A program made the translations under genes and the position numbers. The notes under the pieces were generated by a model. That model made no database searches. It saw only the letters and a program-made list of their open reading frames with translations, and was not told where the DNA came from. From Abelmoschus esculentus (lineage: Eukaryota; Streptophyta; Magnoliopsida; Malvales; Malvaceae), in assembly GCA_035048815.1 (NCBI GenBank), contig JAUCBN010000042.1:1984001-2048000 (forward strand): 64,000 nt of DNA, read 5' to 3'. Below, piece after piece: positions 43,649-54,759 of this stretch (its first letter is position 1; each line of letters starts with the position of its first letter).

Positions 43649-46471
43649 TCAACTGCCACGGTTGCAATCTTTGCTCAAGTCCAGACACCAACACTTGTAA
43701 TCAGATATAGAGATCTCATATTCATTCGGGGTCTTCTTATCCAGTTCCGTTGAACGAAAAGAATCAAAGCCGCAGTTAGCTTTTCCATCACCAAGTCTGG
43801 CCGACTGCTGATGGTCTTGGCCACGCATTCGCTTGTACAGTCTCATCACAGATATACAATCTTCATATGGGTCGTGAGTTCCTGACTGGATATCATACCT
43901 GTAAAACAATACACCATGAAGCTAGTGAAGAAAGGGAGTAGAAAGAGGGGGAAAAGAACATACAGAGAGAGGAACAGCCATAGCAAATTTATTTGATCTA
44001 AAATTATACTGTAGACCCTGAAATAGCAACTTGCCCTAGATATGTTTTGGTAAGACGCTTCAGTGAGTGGCTAACAAGATTTGTTTTCAACAGCGGACGG
44101 TATTTTGCAGTGTCCCTGCACAATAGAAAAAGGCAGCGGAATGGATGCATTTCTGCATATTTGCATCTTAAGAAGGTTAAAGGTATGAAAATAAAATAGA
44201 ATAAAGCATATGATTTAATGAGACACAAAATTTGTTAAGGATATGCAATTGCCCCTATTGTACTAATGTGTTGACGCTTGCCGTTAATCAGTTATATGTT
44301 AATATCAAGGCATGTTTCACCTAGAAGCGAACTAGGTTATGCCAACTGGAGCAAGGAAACACAAGAAATTCACCACAAAGGGTTTCATTAAAAATTAAAG
44401 GCACCATTTTAAACAGATTCATTTGTCAAAGGGAACATAGATGCACCCGCTTCATTGATAGCCTTTGAAATAGTTCAATCTACCTCTGCAGATGGCCTGG
44501 ATATTTCAGCCTCAAGCAGTCCAAATCATGCTGTATGCCATGACACACGAGAAGCCTAGCCATCCCTCCATCTGGGGGTATCCTTCCAACAGACTCTCCA
44601 TTGTGTAGTATTTTCGTGATTTTACCTTGCACTTCATTAAGTGTCATGGCATCTCTCAGATGGTCTTCCGTTAACCCGGTTACTTCATATCTGAACATAT
44701 GAATAAAGGCATTATAGGTAGTTTGTTCCTCTTTAAAATGATTTTTTTTAAATCAAAATGGGTAAATGAACACCTGTAATCAGTGACGGGAGTTTGGGCT
44801 TGAACATAAGTATGCAAAATTATATTCTCATCTTCATCAACAAGACACACCCTAGCACAAAGGTCAATTGATCCATCACTTCCACCACCTACCATTTTAC
44901 AATCCATAGCAACAGCCCTTTGAACTGTACCATTTTGCATGTCGTCCATGATTGAACTGGCATTAGATTCTATACAAGGTGTAATCATTGTTCCCTGTAA
45001 GTTGTAACAACAACATAATATTTAGATTAGATAAATTTATGACTTAAAACATGTTATAATATAGTATGAATGCATTGTGAAAGCCCCTATACATAAGTTA
45101 ATCCATCTAGTCTCAACTTCAGCCAAAATGTACTTCTTTTTCCTTGTTTTCATGATTTATTTGACATGGAACATAGGAATGAGGCATCCAAAATACAAAA
45201 TCAACAAAAATATTATAGAAGCAAAGTGAAGGAAAGCTCTATAAGTGATAAGTTCTATATTAGCACTTTTTCACAAAGCTTACTTACAAGGGGAACAGGA
45301 GCTATTAGGCAGCAAATTTGCTTATGTTCATCAAGGGCAGAAGGACTATCCAAAACTCTTAAACAATGATTGCAACCTCTTTCCGCAAAAATCTTTGAAC
45401 AATTTGTTTTTGCTAATGGATCTACACAGAGTGAAAGAAATCAGAAAATGGTACGAGATTTTCTTACTATTAATATGTTCTCGCACTGATTCAAAACATT
45501 TGCAGTGCTTTTGACACAACCAACATCTAGGTTGATGAACCGAATGGTAGGAGATTTTCATGTGCTCTATAAGATGCAACTTTCTATTAAATTGTTGATA
45601 GCAAGCAGGGCATTTGTGCCTGTAAGAGAAAATAAGGAATAATGAAACGTTTGCTTTAATGGCATGTTTGGTACATATAAATCATAATATAAGGAAAAAG
45701 CTTAATATAGAGAAGAATTGGTATAACTCTGAACATGGAGTTAGAAAGATGAGTAAAAAACCATGTAAAAAATAATACCCATTCAAATTAAGCCATGTGA
45801 ATGGCTAAAAACTACCTAGTTAAGGTAGTTTATAATTATTGTTACCTAATGTACTAAAACATGAGGAAAAATTAACACTGCAACCAAATATAGCATAAGT
45901 GCATTATAAGCACACCCAACGGATCATCATCATCAAACAAAGACAATATCATCTTAAAGATCCAAATAGAGAGAAAATCTTTCGGAGCATTGCAAGAACA
46001 AAAGGATACTGAAGCATCAAACTACAGTATCATACTTTAATCGGTTTAACTATACTTGCTGATTTTCTATGTTACTTAAACTCGGTGTCAATTAATAGAA
46101 GAAACAACAAAGCATGAGGTTAGAGGAAGAAAAATTAAACTTTTTCAACACTGTGGCTGAAAAAGTAGCATTAAGCAATCGACTAAACAAAACCCAGAAG
46201 TAAGAAAAGCAAACGACTCCACAAAAATTACGAGAATAAAAAGGAACTAAGTAAATGCGTTACTTTCTTTAGTGCCCAGAAATTTTTAAAAAATCAACTA
46301 AAAGCGAAGTAAGTGAACCAATGGCTCATTTGCCTCCACATCCCCCCCTCCCCCCTCCCCCTTTCTAAATATATGAGCAGCAACCGGGAAGAAAAAAAAG
46401 AGTTTTAAGATTTCAAGAGAGAAACGGAACCTTTGCGTTTGGAGTCTCGGAGGACCGACGTCGGAGGCCAT
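43649..46471 (-). CDS. RNA exonuclease 4-like (DEDDh) protein with N-terminal zinc fingers (At3g15080 type)
   Basis: Seven exons on the minus strand: 46471-46431, 45619-45468, 45421-45288, 44994-44774, 44690-44484, 44115-44035 and 43898-43649, giving 361 residues. The N-terminus has HKCPACYQQF...HLIEHMKISYHSVH and CWLCQKHCKCFESVREH, zinc-finger-like Cys/His pairs. The exonuclease domain has AMDCKMVGGGSDGSIDLCARV, HGIQHDLDCL and HDPYEDCISVMRLYK. The first DEDD motif is D140-C-K142, so the usual Glu is Lys. The remaining Asp and His residues are kept. The intron after exon 6 has a GC donor (CTAGG/GCAAGT); all the others are GT-AG. The family resembles 3'-5' RNA exonucleases; activity here is uncertain. 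Confidence 0.88.
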
Positions 46472-47054
46472 CGGATCAGCACCGGAGATTAAATAATAAT
46501 AATAAAAAAAAAAAACGAATAACTTCCTGGTATATAAAACGCGTGGTTTGAAGGGTTTGGACATTTTGGTAGAAGGGACTACGATGCCGTTTTGAAGGCG
46601 ATTAATCACTAATTTAAATTTTTTTAGCAAAACCATCACTAATGTAAAAAAATTAATTGTGATGCTTATCTGATTTTTTTTTTATTTTCCACATATTTTT
46701 CTCTTCTTTTCAGCATCTCATATTTCATTTTTTAATTATTTTATTTGACCAATACAATGTTAGCACATTGATTATTTAATGATTTAATATTAATTTAATA
46801 AAAATAAATAATATTTATTTAGTGAAACAATAAGAGAATAAATACTAAAGTTTCCCAAACTGGAATTGATCATCCTAAGTTCATACTCAACAATGGACAT
46901 TTCACAACATGCATCTTACAACTACAAGCGTCTCCGATGAGGCAAATATGTTACTGCAATGCGGGATCAGTGTCACTATCTTTGCTCAATTCAGAAACTA
47001 TTTGAAGCAAAAGTGTTCCAAACCAGACATGAAAAATACATTGAAGAAGGCATT
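46472..47054. other. Divergent upstream region, no gene seen
   Basis: The spacer is AT-rich with poly-A runs. It probably contains the promoter and 5' UTR of the exonuclease gene. Nothing else is supported. Confidence 0.4.
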
Positions 47055-48779
47055 TCAGCCTCCACGAGCTTCTCTTCTTGTGGCATCATGAAGCAATTCA
47101 ATGTCGACTCCATCCGGAGGTAGCTGGACATATCTCACAACAGAACCTCTGATAAAACAGTTTCTCACCGAAAGCTGCATACAGAATGAAACACACCAGT
47201 TCAGCCGGTCAATGCCAGACGCAACACAGCCAGACAAGAAATAGAAAAGGTAAACATATAATTTAAAAAGAAAATACAAGTTAACCAACAACCTAGCAAA
47301 CACGGCTAATCTTTTCCCACTTCCCAGTAGCAAACAAGTTGGATTACATTGCTAATCTTTTCCCAAGCATATGGGGCGAACAATTACTATATGGGGACAT
47401 TTGAAACAGTGAATGATTGGTTCCCTTCAGAAATAGTATTCATCATAATTTCATGATGGTTTAATGAAAATTAATCAAAGTTGTTAAGAAATACGAATGG
47501 GGTAAAATTGTGACCAATCTTACCAAAATTTGGCCTGATCGGTAAAATCACATTACCGACTCGAAGGAAAGTTGTTGAATCAAAAAGATAACATGATCAA
47601 GGAATCCTATATTTCAGCAGGTAATGTAAGATAACACAATCCCAACTCCCCTACTGGTTCTTAAAGTTGAGCCGAATCCTATGGCAATATTAGGATGAAA
47701 ATCTCAGATAATACAAAATAATGGGACAGAATTTTTTCAGTTAATACATACATAATATTGACAAGGCATATTTTGTAGTACAAAGCGAAACGTTCCTGAA
47801 TCCACTCTTCTTACTATTATCCCATAACCATAGGTAAACAAAATAGGAATAAGACATTCCCATGAAAAAAATCAACTGCTTGTGGGCTTCATTCACGTAT
47901 AAACCATACGGGATAAGATTATCATTATCATATTCATAGCACAAGGCAGAGACATACCATTCATAAAAGAAAAAGTAAAGAGCCATAGACAACAAAAGGA
48001 GTCAATTTTAACAGAGGTCAAGCATTTTTGAAGCAAAGAAGTAATGGCGAGTGATAATTTAAACTAAGTTGAGAGGCTTTGAACTCTAGGCGGTCGAAAA
48101 GGAAATCTTTACCGGAATCGCTCACCACGCACATAGAAGTAAAACAATGGTGAATACAAGTCAATGGATAAATTATGTAGCTGTATTTGTAAAGCACACA
48201 ATGCCAATGGTAGATATTCAGTATAAAATGAGCTAGAGAAAAGAAACCCTAAATAAAAGGAAGGCAAAACGTTAAAAAGGGGAAAATATGAACCTCTAAA
48301 TTCAACTTCCATCATTCCCATGTTTAACCAATTTCTGTTTTCCTAAAACAGAAGGATGAGTAGATAGTAGAGACTAAAAAGAACCCTAATTCTTTATACA
48401 CCTATCTTTAAAGTTAATCCTTGATAAAACCCAATGATAATCAGAAAAAGGAGGCGTAAAGCATACCATGTGAGGATACTTGTCCTGATCCACAACCCTA
48501 GTGTTCTCGAGCTTGATATTTAGGTATTGATCAACGGAGTGGAGGGTTCCTCTAATTGCTAAATCATTCTTCAGCTCCACCGTCACTTCTCTTCCCACTA
48601 AGTCCTTGAAATACGAGAAGAACAACTGCAATCCCCCAACAATGCAAGGAACGACAAGAAACTTAGAGCGGAATTAGGGGAAATAGTTATGAAAACTGAA
48701 TTTAAAAAACCTGAAATCAAACAGAAGATTTGAGCGCCAGATGCAGGGAAAAGAGGGAAATAAGAATACAAGTTACCAT
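47055..48779 (-). CDS. LSM2: U6 snRNA-associated Sm-like protein LSM2
   Basis: LSM2 is part of the nuclear LSM2-8 ring on U6 snRNA (splicing) and the cytoplasmic LSM1-7 ring (decapping and decay). Three coding exons: 48779-48777 (the ATG alone), 48625-48467 and 47174-47055, with introns of about 150 bp and 1.3 kb. The product is 93 residues, the normal LSM2 length. Sm1 is LFFSYFKDLVGREVTVELKN through QYLNIKLENT, and Sm2 is FIRGSVVRYVQLPP. The C-terminus DATRREARGG is typical. The frame continues upstream as MQLFF if intron 1 is not removed, but splicing gives MLFFSYF as in relatives. Confidence 0.95.
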
Positions 48780-50340
48780 GATTTCGATCCTTTCCTGGGT
48801 TTTGTATTGCTGCGACGAGAGAGGATATGATAGAGCGAAGCCCTTCTACCAAAACTGAACGAGTAGAGGTTTACGACTGCGCAAGTACAATGAGGTTATG
48901 TATGAAATAATATTATAATATATCTTATAATTAAAAATATTTAAATTAAAATAATAATAATAAAAATAATTTAATTCGAGAAAGAACCTCGAGAAACATG
49001 AGGTGCAGAATCCTGCGTTACTGTGCTTGTGAAACGAATAATGGAGCTTGTAAGCAAAGCAAGTAATAAAATTTAACAAAAGCAGGGGGTTGTCCAGATT
49101 CCAGCACCAACATAAAAATCACGTTCGGTACTATGCTAATTTCACCCAATGCCATATACTCATGTCCCGACGTAAGAAGAGAAAGCTTGGATCTGCGTCA
49201 CCCAGTCGCAACGTCATGCCCATGACGATCATCGTCACCCGTTCCAACCCTTTTTTTCCCATGGCCATGTGTGTTTTCAATTTCTGAATCCGATCCCCTC
49301 TCCATTTCCCACCGCCAATGCCAACAACTTTTCACCTGTTTCCCAATCCTTTCCTTGTCAAAAAAAGAACAGGATTTGTCGTTACTGAGGTCTACACATT
49401 TGGTTGTGGCATTGGAAAGGTCGGGGAATTTGATCCTCCAAGGCACATCACCTTCCAAGATATACCACGAAACCAGCTGATCTAGCCACGTCTAGAATAT
49501 AGATTTGTTTGGACTTTGGACACGGAAAATGGGTAAAAGTAAAAGGAACCCTTATGAGGTTCCTTTCAAATTCTATAATTGGATACATCAGTCACTAAAA
49601 AATTAATCAACGATAAGTTAAGTTTTCTATTGATATAATAATAAATTAATATTATTAGATTGTTGATGTGGTTTTGGTTTAACGGTATATTACATGATTA
49701 ACGGTGAAATATTTGGATTGAAACTAAAATCTAAGTTTAATGATATAATAATATTGATTTATAGTTCAATGATATTTTCAATACATATATTAAAGTTAAG
49801 TGTGATTTCGTAAAGTTGACCCTAAATTTAGATTTTATATTTATATATTATGCCTTGTAGCGATGGAGCTATGTTGTAGGTGGGAGGGGCTCTTGTCCCT
49901 CCTAAATTTTTTTGGTATAATTACATTTAAGGTCTTTCGTAATTTAGATAGTAATAAAATAATGTTTTTACCCCTCTCAATTTTTAGATTTAAAGGTTTA
50001 GTAGACTTTTATCCCTCCTACTATTCAATCCTGGCTTCATCCCTGATGCCTTGGTTCTAAAAAGTTAATAAATTTAACTCTTGACCTACGTAAAAATTAT
50101 AAATAATTATGTGTTGGTATATTTAGAATCGTGATCGAATTCACATAATATTATAGAAAACGATGGTTAAATTTGTCTAGTTTTGGAATTGAGAGGATCG
50201 AGTTGCTTTATGTTTATGAAAGGGACGAATTTGTCAAAATTTAAACTTTGAGAGACCTAAGAGGTGATTTTACCAAAATGAAATACTATTACTATTTGTT
50301 TTCCACTTTACACTGAGTATAAAACCGGCGTTTGTGTTGG
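48780..50340. other. Intergenic; unrecognised frame at 49198-49458
   Basis: The segment 49090-49480 is less AT-rich and holds overlapping frames on both strands without family resemblance. The rest is AT-rich. Confidence 0.4.
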
Positions 50341-50384
50341 TATCCATCTCAAACCACTAATTCAATTCCTTATTAAATCTTTAG

Positions 50385-50772
50385 GGTAATCGCTTTCGGT
50401 CCTTCTTTCACCACCGTTCACCGGAGTATCACAACCCCTACAAAACCACCAACGACCCTCCAACAGGCTCCATCTCAACCGTTGCCAAACTCTGTGAAGC
50501 TGGCATCTCCACACTTCCCTAAACATGCAGACAATGATCAAGGAGCGGCGGTTCCCATCAAGTTTGTCTATTCCACCACCACCACCACCACCTCTTTTCC
50601 TACTCCGACCGAGAAGCCAAAGAAGGAAGAAGCTAAGAAACTAACCAATAAGTACGCTTCATTCGATGAATTTATACAAGAAACCAAGAAGAGGATCATG
50701 TCAGATGAGGAGGAGGAGGATTTGGACAAGGTGGTGGTGGAATTTGATAAGAATCATCGTTTTTCCGATTAG
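50385..50772 (+). CDS. Uncharacterised small protein, start not found
   Basis: An open frame without an upstream ATG runs to the stop at 50770-50772, giving about 125 residues. It is Pro/Thr-rich (TTPTKPPTTLQQAPSQPLP, then STTTTTTSFPTPTEKP), then basic/acidic with NKYASFDEFIQETKKRIMSDEEEEDLDK. A TATA-like GTATAAAA lies at about 50318. The open frame begins after a stop at about 50374 and a possible acceptor TTTAG near 50384. An upstream exon carrying the ATG may exist, or this is a truncated relic. I do not recognise the family. Confidence 0.4.
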
Positions 50773-53136
50773 AATTTGCTCCACGTGAGACGTGACAGAT
50801 ACAATAAACCGGAAATTCTCTGCATATTTCTGTTCTTATTTAGACAATGTATAAGTCTACTGTTTCTCTACAAACACCTACTTGTTACTGATTCAATAAT
50901 TTAATAGGTAAAATTATGATTTTGTCCCTATATTATAATCAAATTTAAGATTTAGTTGCTTTACTTTTATGTTCTTATTGGTTAGTCCAAATTATTTCTC
51001 CTCATAATTTACTGTTGACCCTATAAAATGGACTCTACCCCAAATTTTTGTATGATAGAGGGACCAAAACCATAATCTGACCATTTAACAATGAAGAGAG
51101 AAGCCCAAAAGTTGGATTTGTCAACAGCCCAGATTTACTGGATTTTCCTTTGTATCAGCTACCTCTGTCTCTCTAACTGGACTTTTTCTTTTCCTACATT
51201 AGCCCATGTACTGTGTATAAATTTAGTTTTTAAACCTTAAATCCGTCGGTTTTTTTATTTTTCTGGTGCGATTATAAGATTATATATGTCATTCATTCTA
51301 GCCTTCTAAATTCTGAAAATAAGTTATTCGAACTCATGTCGCCTAAGGGTAACATCATTCTCCTTTTCATTAGGACCACTCGACTCGGATTCTTACTTTT
51401 CAAATTTTGAAATTTCGGTCTCGACTCAAATGGTCGACAATAAATTTGTTAAACTCATGTTCTCCAACTTGATCATCTTAAACCCCAATAATTTGATCAT
51501 TTAGTCCATGTATGGACTAAATCCAAAACTTATACATGATATAAGGACTAATTATGAAATTTGACCATTAGAAAACATATATAAATCTGACGTTGTTCTT
51601 AATGCATGATTAAATATTAATTACAAATAATCATGGTTTGGGGAGTAATTATTTCCTAATCAATGAAGACAGCCTTCCAGCTTCATGAAAGTAGACAAAG
51701 AACTGGTCCTAAAACCCACACAAACCACTTCTGGGAAATAAATAAATAAAAAGAGACCTTTGGGTGGTCTCAGGGAGCAAATCCGATGCATTGCCTCTGC
51801 CCCCTCAGACCCCCAACCCTAAACTAAATTAATGCTTGACCTTAAAAACTATGGTGCAGCTGCTGACAGGACATGCACCAGTTTTGCTCTTCTCCATGTC
51901 CAAAACCGGACTAAAGTACACGTCTAAATATAAATCACATCATCTTTCTTTAATCAACTTCTGCTTAAGGCTTAATCCAGTTTTATGTTTGTTTGAATCC
52001 AAAAGTCAGATGTAATTCATTATAAATAAACGAAAAGCTGCTGCCAAAGCTAGGAGATCGAGCTGGTGGTCCTAACTAAAACATGCAGCAGTTTAAACCC
52101 TTTTTTTTCATAACCAAATATCAAGTATTTTTATTTAAAAAAGTTATATTTAATTTTTAAATCAATAAATCACTAGTTTAATGAGGGAATCAGTTAGTTG
52201 GTGATCACATGTTAGCTGCATTCACTCAGATTCTGCAGTTTTTATAAATGAAAATGTTTAAAGCCTGTTTAAAGTCAAACATATTAATAATACTAAAGTT
52301 TATGACAAACTCTATGTTTTAGGGTTTGTGTTGCAATTTCTGAAACCTTTCTTCTTCAGTAAGTCTGTCCGTGAATGGATCAATTATCTATTAATTTAAA
52401 TAAATAAATATGTTAATTTTCTATTTTTTACGACAAAATACGATATATTTCTAAGAGTTTGAAAATTGGAATTTTTTTTAAATTTTCTTTCTAGAATGTT
52501 ATGTTTATGCTTTGAATACTAAATCAAGAAAACAAAGAAAAGACTGTCAAAAGTAGGGTTAGATTTTAACATGGATGGCATATTGGAAAATGACAACTTC
52601 AATTTTTACAGCATTTAACTTCAATTTAAAATAAAATTGTCAAAATGAAATTACGAAATAAAAAATGTAAAAAGTAATTAAATAAAGCTGATGGTAAAGT
52701 GGAAGAGCAAGAGGAAAAGGGGGATATAGCTTTTATCATCTTTGAAAACCACACTTAGTTATTATTTATTGCAAAGAAAATGACATTCTAAAACTTTAAG
52801 TTTTATATTATTTTTTTCGTATAATGTTGGATTAATTGATTAATTTAAATTAAATATTATTTAAATATAATTTATAATATTAAAATTTAAATTTTAACCA
52901 CGTTAAAGTGAAAAAAATTTGATTCTGACATTCATAATATATACTGTGAAATATCTAATCAAAACAGAGTTTAAACCATGGTAGAATGAATTTTTTTTTT
53001 GCGATGGACTCTTTGTAATATCCAATTTTAAGATTCTTTAAATGTAGGGTAAATATTCACTACATATAGATATAAATTAAAAGTTTCCACAAATACTTTA
53101 ATTTTATATTTATGATTTAAAGATCAGGTATCTAAA
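50773..53136. other. Intergenic, no gene seen
   Basis: About 2.4 kb of AT-rich spacer, with no recognisable gene, RNA or clear inverted repeat. Confidence 0.5.
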
Positions 53137-54095
53137 AAGAATTATTACATGAATTTGTTCTATCGCTTATGATATGGTCTCAATCAATTAAATTAATGTA
53201 CATCATATTTTTTCATATCATAATCATATATAAACATCGTCCAAATCATTCACTTTAATGCCTTTGATTTTAAAAAAAACATTACCAAATTTTTTTAAGT
53301 TGTCTTCCTCTTTATTCTTCAAAATTTTTCTTAATTATTTTTTCTAAACCCTAACCCAAACCCCTAACACTGACATTAAACCTTAAACTCTAAATCATAA
53401 TCCCTAAACCCAAACCTTAACTCCAAACCATAATCCTAACCCTAAACCATGAACCATAAACACTACTCCTAAATCATAACCCTAAATCCTAAACCCTAAA
53501 TCATAAATTAAACATTAAAAATAAACCTCAACCTCAAATCCCAAACCCTAAACATAAACCCTAAATCTTAAATCTAAACCCTACACCCCAAATCTATAAA
53601 GAAGAAAAAATTAATTAAAGAAAAATTCGAAGAACAAAGAGAAAGATAGCACAAGAAATCGTTGGTAATATTTTTTTCTCATTTCAAATCAAAGACATTA
53701 AAATAGATGATTTGGACAATGTTTATGTGTGAATATGGAGAAATTATATCATGGATAAGTCCCACCATGTCATCCATGAAACCAACCACTAAAAAACATC
53801 CATATCATCATTTTTCTATGTCATATTTTTTTTAAGTGAATTTTCATTCATATTTACTGTTAATTCATTTTAAAAATAATTTTTTCAAGTGAATCTTCAC
53901 TTGAAAAAAAATGATGTGGAAAAATTAATGAGGTGTATGATTTTTTTATGGTTGGTCCCATGGATACGTGGTGAGACTTACCCATAATATAATTTCTCAT
54001 GAATATGATATGTAAAAAATATATGATGTGTATTAATTTAATTGATCGAGGACTATATCGTAGGTGGTGGAACGAATTCATGTAACAATTTCTCG
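53137..54095. mobile_element. Mutator-like MITE with telomere-like interior, copy 2, hosting a nested MITE
   Basis: Related to 24455-25086 in arms and interior. The left arm includes ATTATTACATGAATTTGTTC and TTTAATGCCTTTGATTTT; the right arm includes GACATTAAAATAGATGATTT and ATTCATGTAACAATTTCTC. The interior at about 53347-53590 is AACCCTAAA-type degenerate telomere-like sequence, opposite in orientation to copy 1. Flanks GTATCTAAA (53128-53136) and GTATTTAGA (54096-54104) are a possible 9-bp target duplication with two mismatches. The right arm is split by the element at 53738-53998. Confidence 0.72.
53738..53998. mobile_element. Nested MITE (Mutator-like)
   Basis: 261 bp inserted in the right arm of 53137-54095. 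Its ends GAGAAATTATATCATGGATA and TACCCATAATATAATTTCTC are near-perfect inverted repeats continuing through AAGTCCCACC/GGTGAGACTT. It is flanked by GTGAATATG (53729-53737) and ATGAATATG (53999-54007), a 9-bp target duplication with one mismatch. The interior contains TCAAGTGAATCTTCACTTGA. Confidence 0.82.
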
Positions 54096-54104
54096 GTATT
54101 TAGA

Positions 54105-54759
54105 CTTAGTGTTTAGAATTGATAAACTGTTGTTAGAATTTAAGGTTCATAATAATAATTTATAGTTTATAATTTAAAATTTAAATCTCTAATAATTATT
54201 TTTTAATATTAAAATGTTAATTTAATATATTAATAAATATATTTAATATTATTTAATACTTAAAAATTAAAAAAAATTGTATTAAAAATGATTTTCTACT
54301 AAAAATACTAAACATATTAACTTTTAAAATTAGGTGGAAAATTAACATTACTTATAGATGAACAATTAATTTTTTAGCAAATTTTTAAGTAATTCCCAAA
54401 ACCTAACTAATCAGGTTTTGAAGCGTAAGACATTTCCCCGATCATCGTTTCGCCACCTAAGTTCCATTTGATTAGGCCACGTCACCTATTCCAGAGACCT
54501 CCACGTCATCACTTTCCGACATGTCACTCTCTAGAAGCTAAAAGCATATTATAAGTCTCCTCCTCGGCTGTAACACCAAAAAACAAAAGCCACCAACTCT
54601 CCATCTCTTGATTTAAGCCTGTTCTTCACTCTCTCAACCAAACAGCTGAAATTTCGGTTGACAGGTAATTTCTCCAAAATCCCTAAACTTCAGAGCATCC
54701 GAAACGAAACAGAAGTTGCAGGATTTGGTTGATATTTGGTTCTAGTAGAGAGTGTTGAG
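54105..54759. other. Upstream region of the ALKBH10B-like gene
   Basis: AT-rich, then less so near 54420-54660, where the 5' UTR probably lies. No other feature is identified. Confidence 0.4.

Noticed and set aside
47741..48321. Minus ORFs in the long LSM2 intron
   Set aside because: AT-rich hydrophobic frames inside a well-supported intron, without family resemblance.
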